DNA of 6,808 nt from Rubrobacter sp. (GTDB taxonomy: Bacteria > Actinomycetota > Rubrobacteria > Rubrobacterales > Rubrobacteraceae). Shown here in pieces: positions 5,504-6,808 of the stretch. Numbering within the stretch: position 1 is the first letter of the stretch; every line of letters begins with the position of its first letter. A model generated the notes under the pieces. The model was not told the DNA's origin. It saw nothing but the letters and a program-made list of their open reading frames with translations, and searched no databases. The position numbers were made by a program, and so were the translations under genes. The stretch is taken from assembly GCA_013817025.1 (NCBI GenBank), contig JACDDK010000055.1:1-6808 (forward strand). The letters run 5' to 3'.

Positions 5504-5526
5504 AACGATCAGATTACCCATCAGGA

Positions 5527-5565
5527 ATGACAGATCACGAATTGATGAAAGGACTCAAGGAATGA
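5527..5565 (+). CDS. 12-codon micro-ORF overlapping the ssDNA-binding gene start
   Basis: ATG 5527 opens a 12-residue frame, MTDHELMKGLKE, whose TGA (5563-5565) overlaps the next gene's ATG (5562) as ATGA. Its start context (AGGA-ATGAC-GAT type) copies that of the next gene: AGGAATGACAGAT here against AGGAATGACGGAT there. It may be a translated coupling leader or only the product of a small duplication of the start region. Peptide production is unproven. Confidence 0.3.
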   Translation: MTDHELMKGLKE

Positions 5566-6014
5566 CGGATATAGGCTTCGCGCCGAAAGAGGTAATCCCG
5601 CCGGAGGTTTGCCGGCTGGAGATCCTGGACGCAGACAAGAGCGACACATACGGCCCACAGATCTACCTGAAGCTCAAGGTCTTGGGCGGAGAGCATGACG
5701 GCCACCAGTTCAACGACTACTCCACGCGCGACGAGAACACCGGCCAGGTAAAACAGGGCGGTAAGGCGTGGTCGATCTTCGAGGCGTGTCTCGGGCGGGA
5801 CTTCTACCAGCAGCCAGGCGTGTCTCTAAAGAGCCTCATCGGCAAACGCTTCATGGGCCAGGTCACGGCTACCAAGACTAGCTCTCGAAACAAAGTCGAG
5901 TTCGGGACCATCGGCCCGATACCGCCGGAGGGATTGAACGAAGATCCCAGCAAGGCGCCGGACAACGGTAACAACGGCGATGACGACGAGATGTTCAATG
6001 ACATTCCGTTCTAG
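5562..6014 (+). CDS. Phage single-stranded DNA-binding protein with SSB-type tail
   Basis: A 150-residue protein. Residues 10-120 are rich in alternating beta-like segments (VCRLEILDADKS, QIYLKLKVLGG, RFMGQVTATKTS, KVEFGTIGPI), as expected for an OB fold of the phage ssDNA-binding type. From about 125 comes a low-complexity Pro/Asn/Gly/Asp linker, and the last residues are DDDEMFNDIPF. That acidic tail ending in D-I-P-F is the hallmark of bacterial SSB, where it docks DNA-repair and replication partners. The body is not like canonical SSB, so this is a phage-specific protein carrying the SSB tip. It would coat ssDNA at phage replication forks and recruit host or phage enzymes, and the primase-polymerase next door is a natural partner. 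ATG 5562 has AAAGGA 8 bases upstream; an in-frame ATG at 5436 lies inside the preceding gene and is rejected. Confidence 0.8.
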   Translation: MTDIGFAPKEVIPPEVCRLEILDADKSDTYGPQIYLKLKVLGGEHDGHQFNDYSTRDENTGQVKQGGKAWSIFEACLGRDFYQQPGVSLKSLIGKRFMGQVTATKTSSRNKVEFGTIGPIPPEGLNEDPSKAPDNGNNGDDDEMFNDIPF

Positions 6015-6024
6015 CGGATTGGTC

Positions 6025-6053
6025 AACGGGGAGGGCTTCGCGCTCTCCCCGTT
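6025..6053 (+). other. 12-bp hairpin between ssDNA-binding and primase genes
   Basis: AACGGGGAGGGC (6025-6036) pairs with GCTCTCCCCGTT (6042-6053) over 12 bp with one G-U and a TTCGC loop. It starts 10 bases after the stop codon. No T-run follows (CACCGAGG), and the next gene starts 18 bases later, so readthrough is expected. It could be a partial terminator or an mRNA-stabilising end. Confidence 0.6.
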
Positions 6054-6071
6054 CACCGAGGACTCGTTTAG

Positions 6072-6808
6072 ATGGTAACAGACACCGAGAACATGAGAGA
6101 CCTTAGACAGTGGCTCGTGTGGCGTTCGGAGGAGCGCGACGGCAAGCCGACCAAGATCCCATACTCACCGCTCACGGGACAGCGTGCGAGTAGCACGACC
6201 CCGGAGACGTGGGCCGGCTACCAGGAGGCCGTGAAGGCTGCTAAAGAGCACGGTTACGGCGGTATAGGCTTCGTGTTCACTCCCGAAGATGCCCTCTGTG
6301 GCGTGGACCTGGATAAGTGTCTGGACCCGGAGACCGGAGAGATAGAGCCGTGGGCACAGGAGGTTATCGAGGAGTTGAAAAGCTACACGGAGGTAAGCCC
6401 GTCCGGGACCGGAGTTCACATCCTTGTTAAAGGAGAGCTACCGGCCGGACGCAACCGCAAGGGACGGTTCGAGGCTTACGACCGGGGCCGGTACTTCACC
6501 GTCACCGGCAAACATCTAGCAGGCACGCCGAAGAGTATAGAAAGCCGCCAGGAGGAGCTACAGGGTGTCGTCCGGCATGTGTTCGGTGGTGAGGCTTCAG
6601 AAAGCGCCAACGGCCACACAAAGCCTGTAGCGGTTACTGAAAGCGTAGATAACGGCCTCTCCGATACCGAGGTAGTAGAGAAGGCGTCCGCCTCTCGCAA
6701 CGGCGAGAAGTTCCGCCGGCTGTGGAACGGAGACACGAGTGACTACGGCTCTCACTCGGAGGCGGACCTTGCGCTCTGCGGGATGCTGGCGTTCTGGACC
6801 GGAGGAGA
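6072..6808 (+). CDS. Phage primase-polymerase (AEP/PrimPol type), N-terminal part
   Basis: The frame is open from ATG 6072 through the window end (245 codons, no stop), so the gene is partial. It has the three motifs of the archaeo-eukaryotic primase fold: D79-L-D81 in CGVDLDKCLD (metal binding), S109-P-S-G-T-G-V-H116 (nucleotide binding), and E134 in FEAYDRGRYFTVTG (third metal ligand). The opening WLVWRSEERDGKPTKIPYSP and the later ADLALCGMLAFWTGG resemble phage and plasmid primase-polymerases related to that of phage NrS-1. Such proteins start and extend DNA chains, usually with a helicase domain to the C-terminal side, which would lie beyond the window. GAGG (6058-6061) is 10 bases before the ATG, rather far; ATG 6093 is a less likely start. 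It should be the replication initiator of the element. Confidence 0.85.
   Translation, partial: MVTDTENMRDLRQWLVWRSEERDGKPTKIPYSPLTGQRASSTTPETWAGYQEAVKAAKEHGYGGIGFVFTPEDALCGVDLDKCLDPETGEIEPWAQEVIEELKSYTEVSPSGTGVHILVKGELPAGRNRKGRFEAYDRGRYFTVTGKHLAGTPKSIESRQEELQGVVRHVFGGEASESANGHTKPVAVTESVDNGLSDTEVVEKASASRNGEKFRRLWNGDTSDYGSHSEADLALCGMLAFWTGG

Larger units (their letters stand above)
3978..6808. mobile_element. Left end of an integrated phage-like element
   Basis: The element starts at the broken tRNA-Arg and runs past the window end. The signs are a tRNA cut at its anticodon stem, a change from GC-rich housekeeping genes to a lower-GC stretch (about 4090-5000), a divergent switch-like promoter region, and a rightward run of short, tightly spaced early-type genes: excisionase-family HTH, unknown protein, ssDNA-binding protein and primase-polymerase. 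No integrase, structural gene or second attachment site is in view, so prophage, satellite and integrative plasmid all remain possible. The exact left boundary is inferred. Confidence 0.65.

Noticed and set aside
6165..6736. Two minus-strand frames inside the primase gene
   Set aside because: They are antisense to an open, motif-bearing primase-polymerase frame and lack start signals.

Overview
This window looks like chromosome from a high-GC actinobacterium carrying the left end of an integrated phage-like element. The evidence for the host is the ftsX - rnr - smpB - ssrA order, the many GTG starts, a glutamate racemase gene that appears to be leaderless, and tRNA genes without an encoded CCA. 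A Rubrobacter-like lineage is my best guess, from general gene order and protein flavour only; no search was run.

Bases 1-2810 hold cell division and RNA/ribosome-rescue genes. They are the last 33 codons of ftsX, a gap rich in inverted repeats, rnr (ribonuclease R, broken into two frames at a six-G run), smpB (ATGA overlap with rnr), and the tmRNA gene ssrA with its own promoter and a strong intrinsic terminator. SmpB, tmRNA and RNase R are the classical trans-translation partners: tmRNA-SmpB frees stalled ribosomes and tags the nascent chain, and RNase R degrades the faulty mRNA. The proposed tag is ADNDMALAA.

Bases 2820-3990 hold murI and then a tRNA cluster: tRNA-Pro(TGG), tRNA-Gly(TCC), and a tRNA-Arg(TCT) that is intact only as far as its anticodon stem. 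After base 3988 the variable loop, T arm and 3' acceptor strand are missing. This is the probable attachment-site junction.

Bases 3989-6808 are foreign in character: lower GC at first, short genes and phage-type functions. A terminator and a tandem 11-bp repeat are followed by a minus-strand gene for a CGNR-type zinc-finger protein. Facing away from it is a rightward early operon: an excisionase-family HTH protein, an unknown 72-residue protein, a single-stranded-DNA-binding protein with the SSB tail (FNDIPF), and the start of an archaeo-eukaryotic-type primase-polymerase. The divergent promoter region contains repeated CACAACAC half-sites overlapping both predicted -35 boxes. This is the layout of a phage genetic switch, except that the repressor position is held by a CGNR zinc-finger protein and no integrase is visible.

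The points most worth a second look are the CGNR protein in the switch position, the tRNA-Arg cut at its anticodon stem, the rnr frameshift, and the micro-ORFs and hairpins between the early genes.
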